64,000 nucleotides of DNA from Verrucomicrobiota bacterium (GCA_016713365.1 JADJPG010000001.1:62001-126000); one strand, 5' to 3'. Numbered from the stretch's first letter, positions 19,901 to 28,799 are shown. Made by a program: numbers and translations. The notes: generated from the sequence alone by a model not told the origin.

Positions 19901-20152
19901 AGCGGCGGCGACGAACACGGGATAATTCACCGCCGGCGGCGTCGCGAAGATGGTTGCCTCAAATTCATCCGGCACTTTCACGTCCTTGATCAACTTCTCC
20001 GCCTTCTCTGGAATTACGGCAGGCAGTTTGGCCAACTCCTCAGGTGTCGGCTGGCGATCCTTGGCGGTGAACTCGGCCGCGGAAACAGATGCGACCGCAG
20101 CAAACGACAACAGGCAGGCAACGGAACGAACGGACTTCAGCATAGGTGACAT
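16967..20152 (-). CDS. PVC-type heme-binding CxxCH protein (propeller, HEAT repeats, cytochrome c)
   Basis: The product is about 1061 residues and secreted. The leader LKSVRSVACLLSFAAVASVSA is followed by a six-bladed propeller (about 70-420) with the NHL/glucose-sorbosone-dehydrogenase-like pattern: YVSSDGNGSLDRKPHLGRVL, RVRDTNGDGRADEV, DHGSNGLELGTDGWLYAAIG. HEAT-like repeats fill about 430-880. A single cytochrome c domain has CNACH near 936 and the family ending MPEGLAAGLTVQELASLLDY. It would oxidise a substrate in the propeller and move electrons to the heme. The start is set at the ATG at 20152; ATG 20143 and TTG 20164 are alternatives. It lies 124 bp upstream of the PSCyt1 gene on the same strand, so a shared transcript is possible. 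Confidence 0.9.
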   Translation of the reverse strand: MSPMLKSVRSVACLLSFAAVASVSAAEFTAKDRQPTPEELAKLPAVIPEKAEKLIKDVKVPDEFEATIFATPPAVNYPVFVAAAPDGTLYVSSDGNGSLDRKPHLGRVLRVRDTNGDGRADEVKAFVADVDSPRGLVWDQDRLYLLHPPDISVFIDHNGDGVADEKKTLVSGIGWTFKDRPADHGSNGLELGTDGWLYAAIGDFGFMEAAGTDGRKLQMRGGGIVRVRPDGTGLETWADGTRNIVEAAVSPLLDLFTRDNTNDGGGWDVRLHHFSGLTDHGYPRLFKNFPDEIIQPLADYGGGSGCGGGWIDEPGIPAAWNNAPLTADWGRDWIYHHGLTPKGATYTAGQKEFIRLPRVTDFDVDGNGAVYGASWKGASFNWVGTEVGFIARVTPKGYKPEPMPDFAKLSNEQLVAQLNSASHVRRLAAQRVLLRRDKVEAVQGAIRTLAKDSSKPLATRVAAVFLLKQKFGTASHSFLNGLIADSTIAPWAVRALTDHHDQLKGIRLAAVTGALRSADPRTRKEALIALERISTPKQHKLMAPLLADADPIVAHTAMQVLIRLKAADATLAILDDAKASPALRAGAVRVLQSIHEPRVVEALIARLGNEVSDANRAGLITALARLHFVEGKWKGDSWGTRPDTRGPFYQPESWSETSKIAAALKAALDKSGSSEAAFIGRELSRHRIPAGAALDTLISRAKTEPALLPAIAAQLAQAEDVPANAIPLLITVAQADDSSEAARAQAVIALTKTSSADAWRAVLAALPRVMASKTENNLAEKAQSAVNNATKLDQVHAVFEDAAAKMDGATAQLADGVLLKLASRKVGSPEAREAARVALDAGWTQPKRRVQILRAAARTGDSSRAAQFVAALDDADSTVAATARETVRRLKIDPEKIRASAAAKKVGDLSTDAVLAAVVATKGEVSRGEQLFTQVGCNACHTVKADEPLKGPFLGTIANVYRKRELAEAVLLPNKTIAQGFVANHFELKDGTEVDGFVVREAADAVTIRTIAAQEQLIPVTQIVKREKQERSLMPEGLAAGLTVQELASLLDYMESLAKAK

Positions 20153-20264
20153 GACACAGGGCAACGGTTGAGTGCGCCAACGCGCGTTTTCAGAGGAGAA
20201 TCGGACGACCGCGAACCGGAAATCATTCGGAGCGATCTGACACCGCGACGAAGTTTAGGCGTCG

Positions 20265-20915
20265 TCAGTCCTGGATGAAGTAACTGAGGTTCTCGAGCTC
20301 GATGGCGAGATTGACGTTGTTCACGGTCACGTCTTCCGGAACCTGCAGGACGATGGGCGAGAAATTCAGAATCCCGGCGATGCCACAGGCGACGAGACGA
20401 TTCGTCACCTCCTGGGCGGCGGTCGCGGGCACCGTCACGATGGCCATCCGCACGGCGCGGTCGCGCACCACTTCTTCGAGACGTTCCATCGAGTAGAACG
20501 GTTGTTTGGCCTGCTTGATCTTCAGACGATCCGCACGCACGTCGAATGCGGCAACGATCTCAAAACCTTCCTGTTCGAATCCGCGATAGGAGAGCAGCGC
20601 GAGACCGAGATTGCCCACGCCGATCAGCACGACTGGCTGAAGCCGTTTTGTGCCCAACAAATCCGAGATCATCGCCGCAAGCTGCTCGACATCGTAGCCG
20701 AGCCCGCGCGTCCCGAACTGGCCGAAGTAGGTGAGGTCCTTGCGCAGCTGGGTGGGCTTCACTCCGGCGGCCTTCGCCAGCGCATCGCTCGACACCGTGC
20801 GGATGGTATTGCTCTTCAATCGCTGCAAGCAGCGGAGGTAAATCGAAAGGCGATAGATCGTCTTCCGCGGAATCTCGGGGCGAATCGGTTTTTTCAAGGG
20901 AACAACGGGGAACAA
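20265..20915 (-). CDS. rex: Redox-sensing transcriptional repressor Rex
   Basis: Rex is a DNA-binding dimer that leaves its operators when NADH/NAD rises, so it links fermentative and respiratory genes to redox state. The N-terminal winged helix is seen as PRKTIYRLSIYLRCL and SSDALAKAAGVKPTQLRKDLTYFGQFGTRGLGYDV. The Rossmann NAD site is VVLIGVGNLGLALLSY (GxGxxG), followed by AAFDV and a C-terminal helix (ELENLSYF) that is swapped between subunits. The length of 216 residues is normal. No ATG is present; TTG at 20915 or TTG at 20897 would start it. It follows the GNAT-like gene by 3 bp. Being next to heme and PQQ oxidation genes, it may regulate some of them; that is inference. Confidence 0.93.
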   Translation of the reverse strand: MFPVVPLKKPIRPEIPRKTIYRLSIYLRCLQRLKSNTIRTVSSDALAKAAGVKPTQLRKDLTYFGQFGTRGLGYDVEQLAAMISDLLGTKRLQPVVLIGVGNLGLALLSYRGFEQEGFEIVAAFDVRADRLKIKQAKQPFYSMERLEEVVRDRAVRMAIVTVPATAAQEVTNRLVACGIAGILNFSPIVLQVPEDVTVNNVNLAIELENLSYFIQD

Positions 20916-20918
20916 ATC

Positions 20919-21537
20919 TTACCGGGGCGCCTGGCCGCGCGCTTTCATCCACGCAAACATGCCCACCGCAAAAACAACAATGACCACCAGCACGACAATT
21001 ACAGCGACGACTTTCAGCAGCTTCGCCTGTCGCATCATATTCTCGGTGCGCTCGCGCTCCATCGCGCGGAACATCGCGAACTCTTTGTCAGCAGAAACCG
21101 GCACCGCCACCTCTTCCTTCAGCTGCAAAAACTGCCAGGGCCGGGGATCACCACCAAACGCCGCAGGAAGCTTCGCTTGCAGTTCCGGCGAAGCATAGCG
21201 AAAACCGCTGTGATTCCAGAACGGCGTCGCAAACTGCGTCCATAACCGCACCAGCCCGTGGTTCTGCGCGACGATCTGGGCGCGCTCCCAGATGAACGCC
21301 TGCCAATGGTCTGCGAGCTCATTCCGCGCATACGCCCTCGCTGTGCAGGCAACCCCTCGAGCCGACAACCTGCAAGCCGACCGCCGCCGCCGGCCTCTCG
21401 GGCGCGTCGATGACCTGGAATTCCTTGAAGCGCTTTTCGTACTCGGCAACGGAATAACCCTCCTTGCGCCACAGCAAAACCAGCTGCGGCAAATCTTCAA
21501 TGTTCGCGCGTCGAACCTGGGGGTTCGGTGTTGTCAT
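20919..21537 (-). pseudogene. GNAT-like N-acetyltransferase with C-terminal membrane helix, frameshifted
   Basis: Two frames make one protein. From the ATG at 21537 the frame gives TPNPQVRRANIEDLPQLVLL, a GNAT-like opening, and runs to GLQVVGSRGCLHSEG. From about 21333 the sequence continues in another frame as YARNELADHWQAFIWERAQI, with RLWTQFATPFWNHSGFRYASP (typical GNAT C-terminal core) and PWQFLQLKEE. The last 35 residues form one transmembrane helix (LLKVVAVIVVLVVIVVFAVGMF) and a basic end. A single-base difference in GAGGGCGTATG (minus strand) would join the halves. The acetyl-CoA pyrophosphate motif is not clear, so activity is uncertain. It overlaps no gene and is 3 bp upstream of rex, probably co-transcribed. 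Confidence 0.6.
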
Positions 21538-21672
21538 CGGCGAATGAAATAGCACCCGGAAAATCAGTGGTAAAGACATTGATCGCCTCCGCCAGACCGC
21601 CACCTGAATCGGCCCATTCCGCCGTCGGGCGCCGTCGTTGACGCCTGATTCATGACCGGATAATTTCACCCC

Positions 21673-23079
21673 ATGTCCACCGTCGGCTCCTCCGTCGCTC
21701 ATTGCCACGGCCCGATCACGCGCCGCGAAATGCTGCGCGTCGGCGGACTGGGACTCCTCGGCCTGTCGCTCCCGCAATTCCTCGCGCTAAAAGCAGGCGC
21801 CGCCAACCTGCCAGCCGGCGGAAGCTTCGGACGCGCAAAGTCCTGCATCCTCCTCTATCTCTCCGGCGGCCCGCCGCAGCACGAAACCTTCGATCCGAAA
21901 CCGGAAGCGCCGCTCGAAATTCGCGGCGACTTTAAGTCCATACCGACGAAGGTTCCCGGCACGCACTTCTGCGAACTGCTTCCGCGCACGGCGGCCATCG
22001 CGGACAAGCTGGCGGTCATCCGCTCGATGACGACGGACAACAACAGCCACACCGCCAGCGGCTACTGGATGCTCACCGGCTACGAACATCCGTCCAAAAT
22101 CGAAGTGCCCGCGAGCCCGGAAGACTGGCCGAGCATTGCCTCCGTGGTCGGCGCGTTGAAGCCGAGCGAACGCACGCCGTTCACGTCGGTCATCCTTCCC
22201 GAAATCGTCCACAACGACAACGCGCCGCCCGCGCCCGGCCAGAGCGGCGGGTTCATGGGCCACACTTGGAATCCCTTCCTGCTCCATTGCGATCCGTCAC
22301 TGCCGCGGCTGGAGATTGACGGCCTCAAGCTTCCGGAAAGCGTCAGCTTCGATCGCCTGACCGATCGCGCAAATCTCCTCCGCCATCTTGATCGCCAGTT
22401 TCTCGCCAACATGCACAGCGAACCAGTCGCCGCGCTGGACCGCATGCACGAGCGCGCCTTCGACGTGATGCAGTCCGCGACCACGCGCGCTGCGTTCGAG
22501 ATCGAGAAGGAACGTTCCTCACTCCGAGATCGCTATGGTCGCCAGAAGTTCGGCCAGAGCGTCCTGCTGGCGCGACGTCTCGTGGAGGCCGGCGTCCGAC
22601 TCGTGCAAGTCAACTGGCCGCGCGAGCCCGGCGATCAAATGACCGGCTTCCCTGTCTGGGACACGCATAAGAACAACTCCCCGCGTCTGCGCGACGTGTT
22701 GTGTCCGCAGTTCGACATGGCGTTTGCGACGCTGATTGCCGACCTGGAAGAACGCGGCCTGCTCGACGAAACGCTCGTCGTCGCGATGGGCGAATTCGGT
22801 CGCTCACCGCGGATCAATCCCGACGGCGGGCGGGACCATTGGGGAAGTTGCTTCTCACTCGCCGTAGCCGGTGCGGGCATTGCGGGCGGACAACTCATCG
22901 GTTCGAGTGATCGCGACGGGGCCTTTCCCGCCAGCCGCGTGCTGCGTCCGCCGGACCTTGCCGCGACGATCTTCCATCTGCTCGGCATCAATCCGCTCGG
23001 AGATTTCCCCGACCTGCTCGGGCGTCCGCGGCCGCTCGTCAGCGGCGGGACGGTGATTCGCGAACTGGCGAGCGCGTAG
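21673..23079 (+). CDS. DUF1501 domain protein (second copy, Tat leader)
   Basis: This 468-residue DUF1501 protein has a Tat-type leader (TRREMLRVGGLGLLGLSLPQF) and conserved blocks CILLYLSGGPPQHETFDPKP, VRLVQVNWPREPGDQMTGFP, TLVVAMGEFGRSPRINPDGG and RDHWGSCFSLAVAGAGI. It belongs to the same broad fold as the copy at 12528 but is clearly a different subfamily. Here the usual DUF1549/DUF1553 partner is absent: the gene diverges from the GNAT/rex pair and converges, 6 bp apart, on the HDOD-GGDEF gene. So it is a single-gene unit in this window. Confidence 0.92.
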   Translation: MSTVGSSVAHCHGPITRREMLRVGGLGLLGLSLPQFLALKAGAANLPAGGSFGRAKSCILLYLSGGPPQHETFDPKPEAPLEIRGDFKSIPTKVPGTHFCELLPRTAAIADKLAVIRSMTTDNNSHTASGYWMLTGYEHPSKIEVPASPEDWPSIASVVGALKPSERTPFTSVILPEIVHNDNAPPAPGQSGGFMGHTWNPFLLHCDPSLPRLEIDGLKLPESVSFDRLTDRANLLRHLDRQFLANMHSEPVAALDRMHERAFDVMQSATTRAAFEIEKERSSLRDRYGRQKFGQSVLLARRLVEAGVRLVQVNWPREPGDQMTGFPVWDTHKNNSPRLRDVLCPQFDMAFATLIADLEERGLLDETLVVAMGEFGRSPRINPDGGRDHWGSCFSLAVAGAGIAGGQLIGSSDRDGAFPASRVLRPPDLAATIFHLLGINPLGDFPDLLGRPRPLVSGGTVIRELASA

Positions 23080-23085
23080 GCTCCG

Positions 23086-24585
23086 TTACGCCGCCTGCTT
23101 CAAGGCCTCTTCCAACCGGCAGCAGTTTCTCCCGCCGCGTTTGGCTTCATAGAGCTTCGCATCAGCGGTCTTGATCAACTCCGCGGCGGTCCGTTCGTAA
23201 CCTGGCCACTGGGCGAAGGCGACGCCGATGCTCGTGGTCACGCGCAACTTCTGTCCAGCCACCTCGAGTTGAATCTCCTCCACCGCCTCGCGCAAACGCT
23301 CGGCCAATGAGCCGGCTTTGGACGGAGCGCACTCCGGCGCGATCACCGCAAACTCCTCGCCGCCGTAACGCGCCACCAGATCCATTTTGCGGATCGTTTC
23401 ATCCAACGCCTTCGCCACCGCCTGCAACACCTGATCTCCCACCTGATGTCCGTGCGTGTCGTTGAACTTCTTGAAGTGATCGATGTCGAGCAGGCAAAGC
23501 GCGAGCGGACATTGTGTGCGACGCGCGCGCTCCAACTCGCCCGCGAGCCGTTCGTCGAACGCCGCCCGATTCGACACCCCGGTAAGCGCGTCCGTGCGCA
23601 CCTGTTGCTGGAGCTGCTGGTTCTGGCCCTTGATGCCAATGTTCTCCATCACCGTTGCCGCACTGAGCGCAGCGATTTTCTCACGCGCTTCCTCCTGCAG
23701 ATCGCGGAAGGACTTGTCCGTGCCGGCCTTCACGGAGAGCAGCTGGCCGTAGGCCTTCCAGTCGCGGATGATCTGGTCGTAGAGCTCCGTCCAGGCGGCC
23801 TCGTCGATCTCGAAATGTTCCAGCACCAGCTTGAGAATCTCCTCCACCTTCCCGCTGCGTTCCTCCTTCGAATCACATAACAACGCAGCCGTGACATCGC
23901 CAATGTACAACACCCGGCTCGAGGTGATGCGGCCATTCACCGTGGTCGGCGCCTTGGGATCCTGGGAAGTCGCGATCGTCTGCCAGATGCTGTCCGGCAG
24001 TTTCCAATCCTGAAGCAGCTGAACGCCCGCCTCGATGTGCGTGGCGCCGAGCTTCTCCTTTTCGATCACCAGCAACTCGCGGGGCCTCGTCAGCGATTCA
24101 ACCAGCACCGGTTCATAAAGTTCAGGCACCGCGCACGCGGCCGCCATCTGACCGATGTGGTACAGCAAGCCGATGATGAACGCTTCATTCGGATCCATCC
24201 GGCCAGCATGCATGGCAAAAGTCTTCGACGCTACCGCGCACGCCAGCGATCGCGACCAGAACATGTCGAAATTGAAGCTCGGAGAAACCTCGACTCGCCC
24301 CGACGAAACCAGCGAAAACGACAGTGCCATCAACTGCACGCCGCGCAGCCCGATCTGATTCACCGCCTCGTCCAGCGTGGCGATCTGCCGTCCAAATCCG
24401 GCGGAGGGAGAGTTTACGAACTTCAGCATCCGGCTCGCGAGGGCCGGATCGCTGCTGATGACCTTTGCAAGATCATCCAGGGAAGTGTCGTCCGAACGGG
24501 CGAGTTCGAGGATTTTAAGCGCCACGCCCGGCGGACTCGGAAGTCGATTCGAAGATTTCAGCCGTTGAAACAAGTCATTGCCCAT
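23086..24585 (-). CDS. HDOD domain plus GGDEF diguanylate cyclase
   Basis: The product (about 499 residues from the ATG at 24585; a GTG at 24606 adds seven) joins an N-terminal HDOD domain to a C-terminal GGDEF domain. HDOD has LPSPPGVALKILELA, SSDPALASRMLKFVNSPSAGF and FIIGLLYHIGQMAA. The cyclase has DALTGVSNRAAFDERL, LCLLDIDHFKKFNDTHGHQVGD and the active-site GGEEF at about 408-412. An inhibitory site RKMD (RxxD) is placed five residues before GGEEF, so product inhibition is expected. It should make cyclic di-GMP in response to an unknown partner sensed by HDOD. No membrane segment or receiver domain is present, so it is cytoplasmic. Confidence 0.92.
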   Translation of the reverse strand: MGNDLFQRLKSSNRLPSPPGVALKILELARSDDTSLDDLAKVISSDPALASRMLKFVNSPSAGFGRQIATLDEAVNQIGLRGVQLMALSFSLVSSGRVEVSPSFNFDMFWSRSLACAVASKTFAMHAGRMDPNEAFIIGLLYHIGQMAAACAVPELYEPVLVESLTRPRELLVIEKEKLGATHIEAGVQLLQDWKLPDSIWQTIATSQDPKAPTTVNGRITSSRVLYIGDVTAALLCDSKEERSGKVEEILKLVLEHFEIDEAAWTELYDQIIRDWKAYGQLLSVKAGTDKSFRDLQEEAREKIAALSAATVMENIGIKGQNQQLQQQVRTDALTGVSNRAAFDERLAGELERARRTQCPLALCLLDIDHFKKFNDTHGHQVGDQVLQAVAKALDETIRKMDLVARYGGEEFAVIAPECAPSKAGSLAERLREAVEEIQLEVAGQKLRVTTSIGVAFAQWPGYERTAAELIKTADAKLYEAKRGGRNCCRLEEALKQAA

Positions 24586-24784
24586 AGGTTCAGTCTGATT
24601 GAACACAGTGGGAGTCTGGACTTCGAGTTACCCGCCGAAGAAATCGCTAGTTGCCCAAAAAGCGCCAGCCCAGCCCCGTCGAGACGCCACTGCCCGTGAG
24701 CTTTCCGCCCACACGCTCTGGTCATCGGCAGAGGCGACGGCGAGTTAAGGCAAACCAGCAAGAATTAACAGAAGGCGGCAAAGA

Positions 24785-27700
24785 CTATTTCGAAGCGCGT
24801 TGTGTCGGCGTCTGGATGGCGATGTCCGACCAGTAACCAAACTCGAAGGCCCAGCCGTTCGCAGCATTCTCGAGACGCACTCGCGCCGTGGTTCCAGCGA
24901 ACGCCTTCAAATCCACCGTCACCGGCTTCCAGCGTGCGCCATCCCGATTTACCAACACCTTCTTCGCCAGCTTGTCGTTGATCACCACGCGCAGTTCCCA
25001 GTCGCCCTGCTCGTGCGCCGCCACCGCGAATGTCAGCACGCCACCGTTCTTCGGCACCGACAGGTTCCGCTCCAGTGCGCTCGGCGTGGATTGATCCTTG
25101 GGATGCGTCATCAGCACGTTTCGTCGGCCGGCAAATTCAGTGAGCTTGCGCGGCGTGCCTTCGAACTCCGGCGCGTTCACCTTCCAGTCCGAGTTCCAGA
25201 GCGACACGCTCTCCATGTCGACCGGCGGATACGCCGAGGCGCTCTTCTTCACGCCAGCGTTCTCGTCGCCGAACACTTCCTTGCGCAACGCCGGCGTCCA
25301 CGCGCGGTTGTCGCCGGGCGGATTCAGCAGATACCACATCATGTCGCGGAAATCCTTGTCCGGAATCGCCTCCAGCCCCTCGGGCATCAACGACATCTCG
25401 CTCGTACGAATCTTCAGCTTGCCTGCTTCGACCGCGATGTCGCTCTTGGCGAGGACGTGCTCCGTCGGACCGGATGCCACGAGCTTCAGGCGCGTCGGCG
25501 TTTCCTCGACGATGCGACCGCTTACGCTGCTGCCGTCCTTCAACTCGACTTCGGTAGTGCCGTAGCCGTTCCCAACGACTTCGTTCGGATCGATGATGTT
25601 GTGGAGGAGCGCATCCAGCGTGCTGCGGCCCACGCCGGTGAGATCGGGGCCGACATCCGCGCCTTCGCCGTAGAGCTTGTGGCAGACGAAGCACGTCCGC
25701 TTCGCCACTTCGTAGCCAGCCTTCAAGTCGCCCTGTTCCGCGAGAACGATCTTCCGCTTGTCGGCGATGAGCTTGAGCTTGTCGTCGCCCGAAGCGCGGT
25801 ATTTTCCGAGCACCCGATTCGCATGGTCAACCACCGTGGCGTCGGGGCTCTTCGCCAGCGCGCGACGTGCGGTCGCGGAAACGTCCTGCGGATCGGCCAC
25901 CTTGTTTTCCAGCGCGGCCATCAACGCGCGGCTCCACTTACTACGGGTCACGAGCACGTCCGCCGCTGTGCGACGCGTCGGCAGCGTGAAGTTCTTCCAC
26001 GCGTCGGTCATCGCGTAGCCGATTTCGTCGCCGCCGAAAATCGCCAGGGCGCGAATGCCTTCGGCCAGCACCGCTTGATTCGACTTCTCAGTCTTGAGCA
26101 ATTTGACCAGCTCGCCTTTCGACGCTTCGTCCTTCGTTTCGCGCGCAGCCTGAATGCCCTTCAAGCGATCCTCAGTACTGGCGCGGCTGTCGTTGATCTT
26201 CGCGACCAATACGCGGCTGGCGCTCGTATCACCGAGCAACGTCGCGAGGCGGCGGGCCTTGTCGGCGACAGCGGGATTGGCCGTCAGCTTGGCGAAGATG
26301 GGTTCGAGCGGAATGGTCGGCGGCGCGGCCTTCGAGCGGAAGCCGGCGATCAAACCATCGAGTGCGGCGTTCACGAGATTGGTTTCCTGCGCCATGCCGC
26401 CGAGGATGCGCATCGCGTAGTTGAGATGCTTCTCGCGCATCGCCGGGTCGGAGAGGTCGCAGATGCGCCGCATGATGCGGTTCATGACGTAGTTGTTCAT
26501 CGGCCAGTCCGTGATGGCCGAGTCCTTCGCGTTCTCCATAAACCCGAGCGCGTGACCGGCGTCGAACGCGATGATGGGCTCAATCGCCATCCAGTACACG
26601 AACGGCAGCACCGGGTCTTCGGGATGGAACGGGCTCTTGTGCAGATCCGACATCACCCCACCCATCACGACTTCGTGGAGCGGAATCGCGGGCGGCGTGT
26701 TCACCGTCAGCGAACCGGAATTGAACTGCCGCGCCGCCGTCGCCACCGCGAGACGCACCGAGTCATCCGGATCGCGCGCCAGCTTCGCCAGCGCCTTCAT
26801 CGAGAAGGCGAACGGATAACCGCGCTCGCCAATCAACCGCGCCGTCCACGCGCGGACAGCGGCGTTGGTGTCCTTCACGGTGTCTTCGAAAACCATCTCC
26901 TCCAGCGCACCGGCGGTGTGCAGCGTCCAGAGCGCGGCGAGACGCGTGTCTGCGGTCGCGCCCTTCTTCGCCAGCGTGATGATCTTGGAGTCCGGATGCA
27001 GCGTGTGAACGAGGTCCGGGTCGCGACGCTCGGTGATGACGCGTTGCGCCATGCGACGCTGCCAGTTGTTTTTGCTTTCGAGCAATCCGGCGAGTTCGTC
27101 CATGCTGAGCTTCGCGAGATTCATGTCCTTCGACGGACGGCTCGGCACGGCTTTACCCGGCTGATCGCCCGTCCACACCACACGCCAAATGCGGCCGAGT
27201 TCGCGGTCCACGCCTTCGGGATCGGCCTGCGCGTTTTGGTAGCACGGATAACGATCGGCCCAGTCCATGATCCACATCGTGCCGTCGGGACCGGTCTGAT
27301 TGCTCACGGGCCGGAACCAATGATCATCCGAGACGAGGAACGTTCCCGCGCCGACTTCCCACGTGCCCTTGTCCGGCCCGAGCAACGTGGATTCCTTCGT
27401 CGCCTTGTAGGTGGAGCCGACGGGCGTGAGGCGATCGCAGTTGATGGCGTTCTGGTGAATGTTCCCGAGGTAAGCGTGCCCGCGCCATTCCGCCGGCCAT
27501 TGGTCGCCCTGATAAATCGTGATGCCCGCGTGCGCCGCGCGGAAGTGACGCCAGTCCGCGATGGCCGGCAGACCCTTGCTCAGCAGATCGCCCGCGTAAC
27601 CGTAGGGATTCGCCCACGTGCCGCCCTGACGATTGTATTGTCCGCCCGGCGCGAGGTGAAAGATGTGGTGAATCACGCACGCGCTCACGAAGGCATCACC

Positions 27701-28486
27701 GCGTTCGTTCCAGTCCACGCCCCACGGATTGCTCGTGCCGTCGGCGAAGACCTCGAACTTCTTCGTCCTGGGATGAAAGCGCGCGAGCGCGGCGTCCATC
27801 ACCACACCGTCGTCGTCGGGATCGTTCGGGTTCTTCACCTTCGAGTGCGTGAAGACACCGTGCGTCATGTAGAGCCAGCCGTCCGGTCCCCACGCGAAAC
27901 CGTTCAGCAGCTCGTGACGATCTTCGAGGCCGAAGCCGGTCATGAGCACCGTCGTCTTGTCCGCCTTGTCGTCGCCGTTGGTGTCTTCGAGGAAATAAAG
28001 ATTCGGAGCCGCACCGACATACACGCCGCCGTTGCCGAGCGCGAGACCGGTCGCGAGGGAGAAGCCATCGGCGAAGACCGTCACCTTGTCCGCTTTGCCG
28101 TCCGCATCGATGTCTTCGAGAATCTTGATACGGTCGCGGCCCTTCTCACCTTTCTTCGCGCCCTTGGGATACTCATAAAGCTCCACGACCCAGAGCCGGC
28201 CGCGTTCGTCCCACGTCATGGCGACGGGATTCACGACCTCCGGTTCACTGGCGAAGAGGCGAACCTCAAAACCCTTCGGCACCTTGATCTTCTTCTGCGT
28301 CTCCAGCGGATGCAGCGCCGGTTCCTTCACGCCACGACGCACCGGATCGTTGTCGAGCATGTTGCCCGGCGGCTGGTTCGTGTAGATCGGGAAGCCAAGC
28401 TTCTTGCCGAGGTCCGGACGGTAATCCGCGGCGTGCAGCGAGAAGGAAAGTCCGAGGCCCAGCGAGAAAAGCGCGATGCGTTTCAT
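24785..28486 (-). CDS. PVC-type heme-binding CxxCH protein with C-terminal beta-sandwich
   Basis: The 1233-residue product has a clear leader (MKRIALFSLGLGLSFSLHA); the open frame extends to 28540, but the ATG at 28486 places the leader correctly. A six-bladed propeller (about 50-460) carries VKVPKGFEVRLFASEP-like opening, EDIDADGKADKVTVFADGF and LNGFAWGPDGWLYMTHGVF. HEAT-like repeats follow (about 470-880), then a heme domain with CFVCHKLYGEGADVGPDLTG near 929, and MSLMPEGLEAIPDKDFRDMM. After 1090 there is an extra domain (VNAPEFEGTPRKL to GYWSDIAIQTP) that looks like a carbohydrate-binding or jelly-roll fold. The function is probably oxidation of a polysaccharide-derived or sugar substrate in the periplasm; the substrate is unknown. 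Confidence 0.9.
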   Translation of the reverse strand: MKRIALFSLGLGLSFSLHAADYRPDLGKKLGFPIYTNQPPGNMLDNDPVRRGVKEPALHPLETQKKIKVPKGFEVRLFASEPEVVNPVAMTWDERGRLWVVELYEYPKGAKKGEKGRDRIKILEDIDADGKADKVTVFADGFSLATGLALGNGGVYVGAAPNLYFLEDTNGDDKADKTTVLMTGFGLEDRHELLNGFAWGPDGWLYMTHGVFTHSKVKNPNDPDDDGVVMDAALARFHPRTKKFEVFADGTSNPWGVDWNERGDAFVSACVIHHIFHLAPGGQYNRQGGTWANPYGYAGDLLSKGLPAIADWRHFRAAHAGITIYQGDQWPAEWRGHAYLGNIHQNAINCDRLTPVGSTYKATKESTLLGPDKGTWEVGAGTFLVSDDHWFRPVSNQTGPDGTMWIMDWADRYPCYQNAQADPEGVDRELGRIWRVVWTGDQPGKAVPSRPSKDMNLAKLSMDELAGLLESKNNWQRRMAQRVITERRDPDLVHTLHPDSKIITLAKKGATADTRLAALWTLHTAGALEEMVFEDTVKDTNAAVRAWTARLIGERGYPFAFSMKALAKLARDPDDSVRLAVATAARQFNSGSLTVNTPPAIPLHEVVMGGVMSDLHKSPFHPEDPVLPFVYWMAIEPIIAFDAGHALGFMENAKDSAITDWPMNNYVMNRIMRRICDLSDPAMREKHLNYAMRILGGMAQETNLVNAALDGLIAGFRSKAAPPTIPLEPIFAKLTANPAVADKARRLATLLGDTSASRVLVAKINDSRASTEDRLKGIQAARETKDEASKGELVKLLKTEKSNQAVLAEGIRALAIFGGDEIGYAMTDAWKNFTLPTRRTAADVLVTRSKWSRALMAALENKVADPQDVSATARRALAKSPDATVVDHANRVLGKYRASGDDKLKLIADKRKIVLAEQGDLKAGYEVAKRTCFVCHKLYGEGADVGPDLTGVGRSTLDALLHNIIDPNEVVGNGYGTTEVELKDGSSVSGRIVEETPTRLKLVASGPTEHVLAKSDIAVEAGKLKIRTSEMSLMPEGLEAIPDKDFRDMMWYLLNPPGDNRAWTPALRKEVFGDENAGVKKSASAYPPVDMESVSLWNSDWKVNAPEFEGTPRKLTEFAGRRNVLMTHPKDQSTPSALERNLSVPKNGGVLTFAVAAHEQGDWELRVVINDKLAKKVLVNRDGARWKPVTVDLKAFAGTTARVRLENAANGWAFEFGYWSDIAIQTPTQRASK

Positions 28487-28535
28487 AAGTGAATGGCGAA
28501 AGAGTAGGCAGTTGGACGGGAACGCGGCAACGGGA

Positions 28536-28799
28536 TTCAACGGGTTGGGAGTCTCGCGTTTGTGGCTTCCTGGGCGGCCCCGCCGGTTTTTTCACCCAGA
28601 GGATCTGGGGGGTGCGAGGCGGGGGGGGCGGCGCCTTCCGTCGACTTTTCGCGGCGGCCGTCCCCTTGCGCAGCGGAAGTCTTCCGGACGGACGGCGGTG
28701 AAAACGCCGGGGGGGGGGGGGCCGCCCCCGGGGGGGCCCCTCCTCTCGAACTCCAGCGAAGCGCCCCGGCGGGACTGGGGCGGGGGCCAGCGGGGCTTT
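28536..28799. other. GC-extreme, low-complexity stretch of uncertain sequence
   Basis: The stretch contains several G runs (13 G at 28709-28721 and others of 6-9) and blocks of GGGGGGCGGCGCC kind. No reading frame here looks like a protein; the ORFs crossing it are shadows of the base composition. It sits directly before a broken gene and resembles the poly-G tract at 10.1 kb, so bases may be missing or wrong. Confidence 0.7.

Noticed and set aside
24800..28492. A 1230-codon open frame on the plus strand antisense to the PVC heme protein
   Set aside because: It mirrors the codon structure of the real gene on the other strand; the product is Arg/His/Val-rich and has no domain. It exists because of high GC at third positions.
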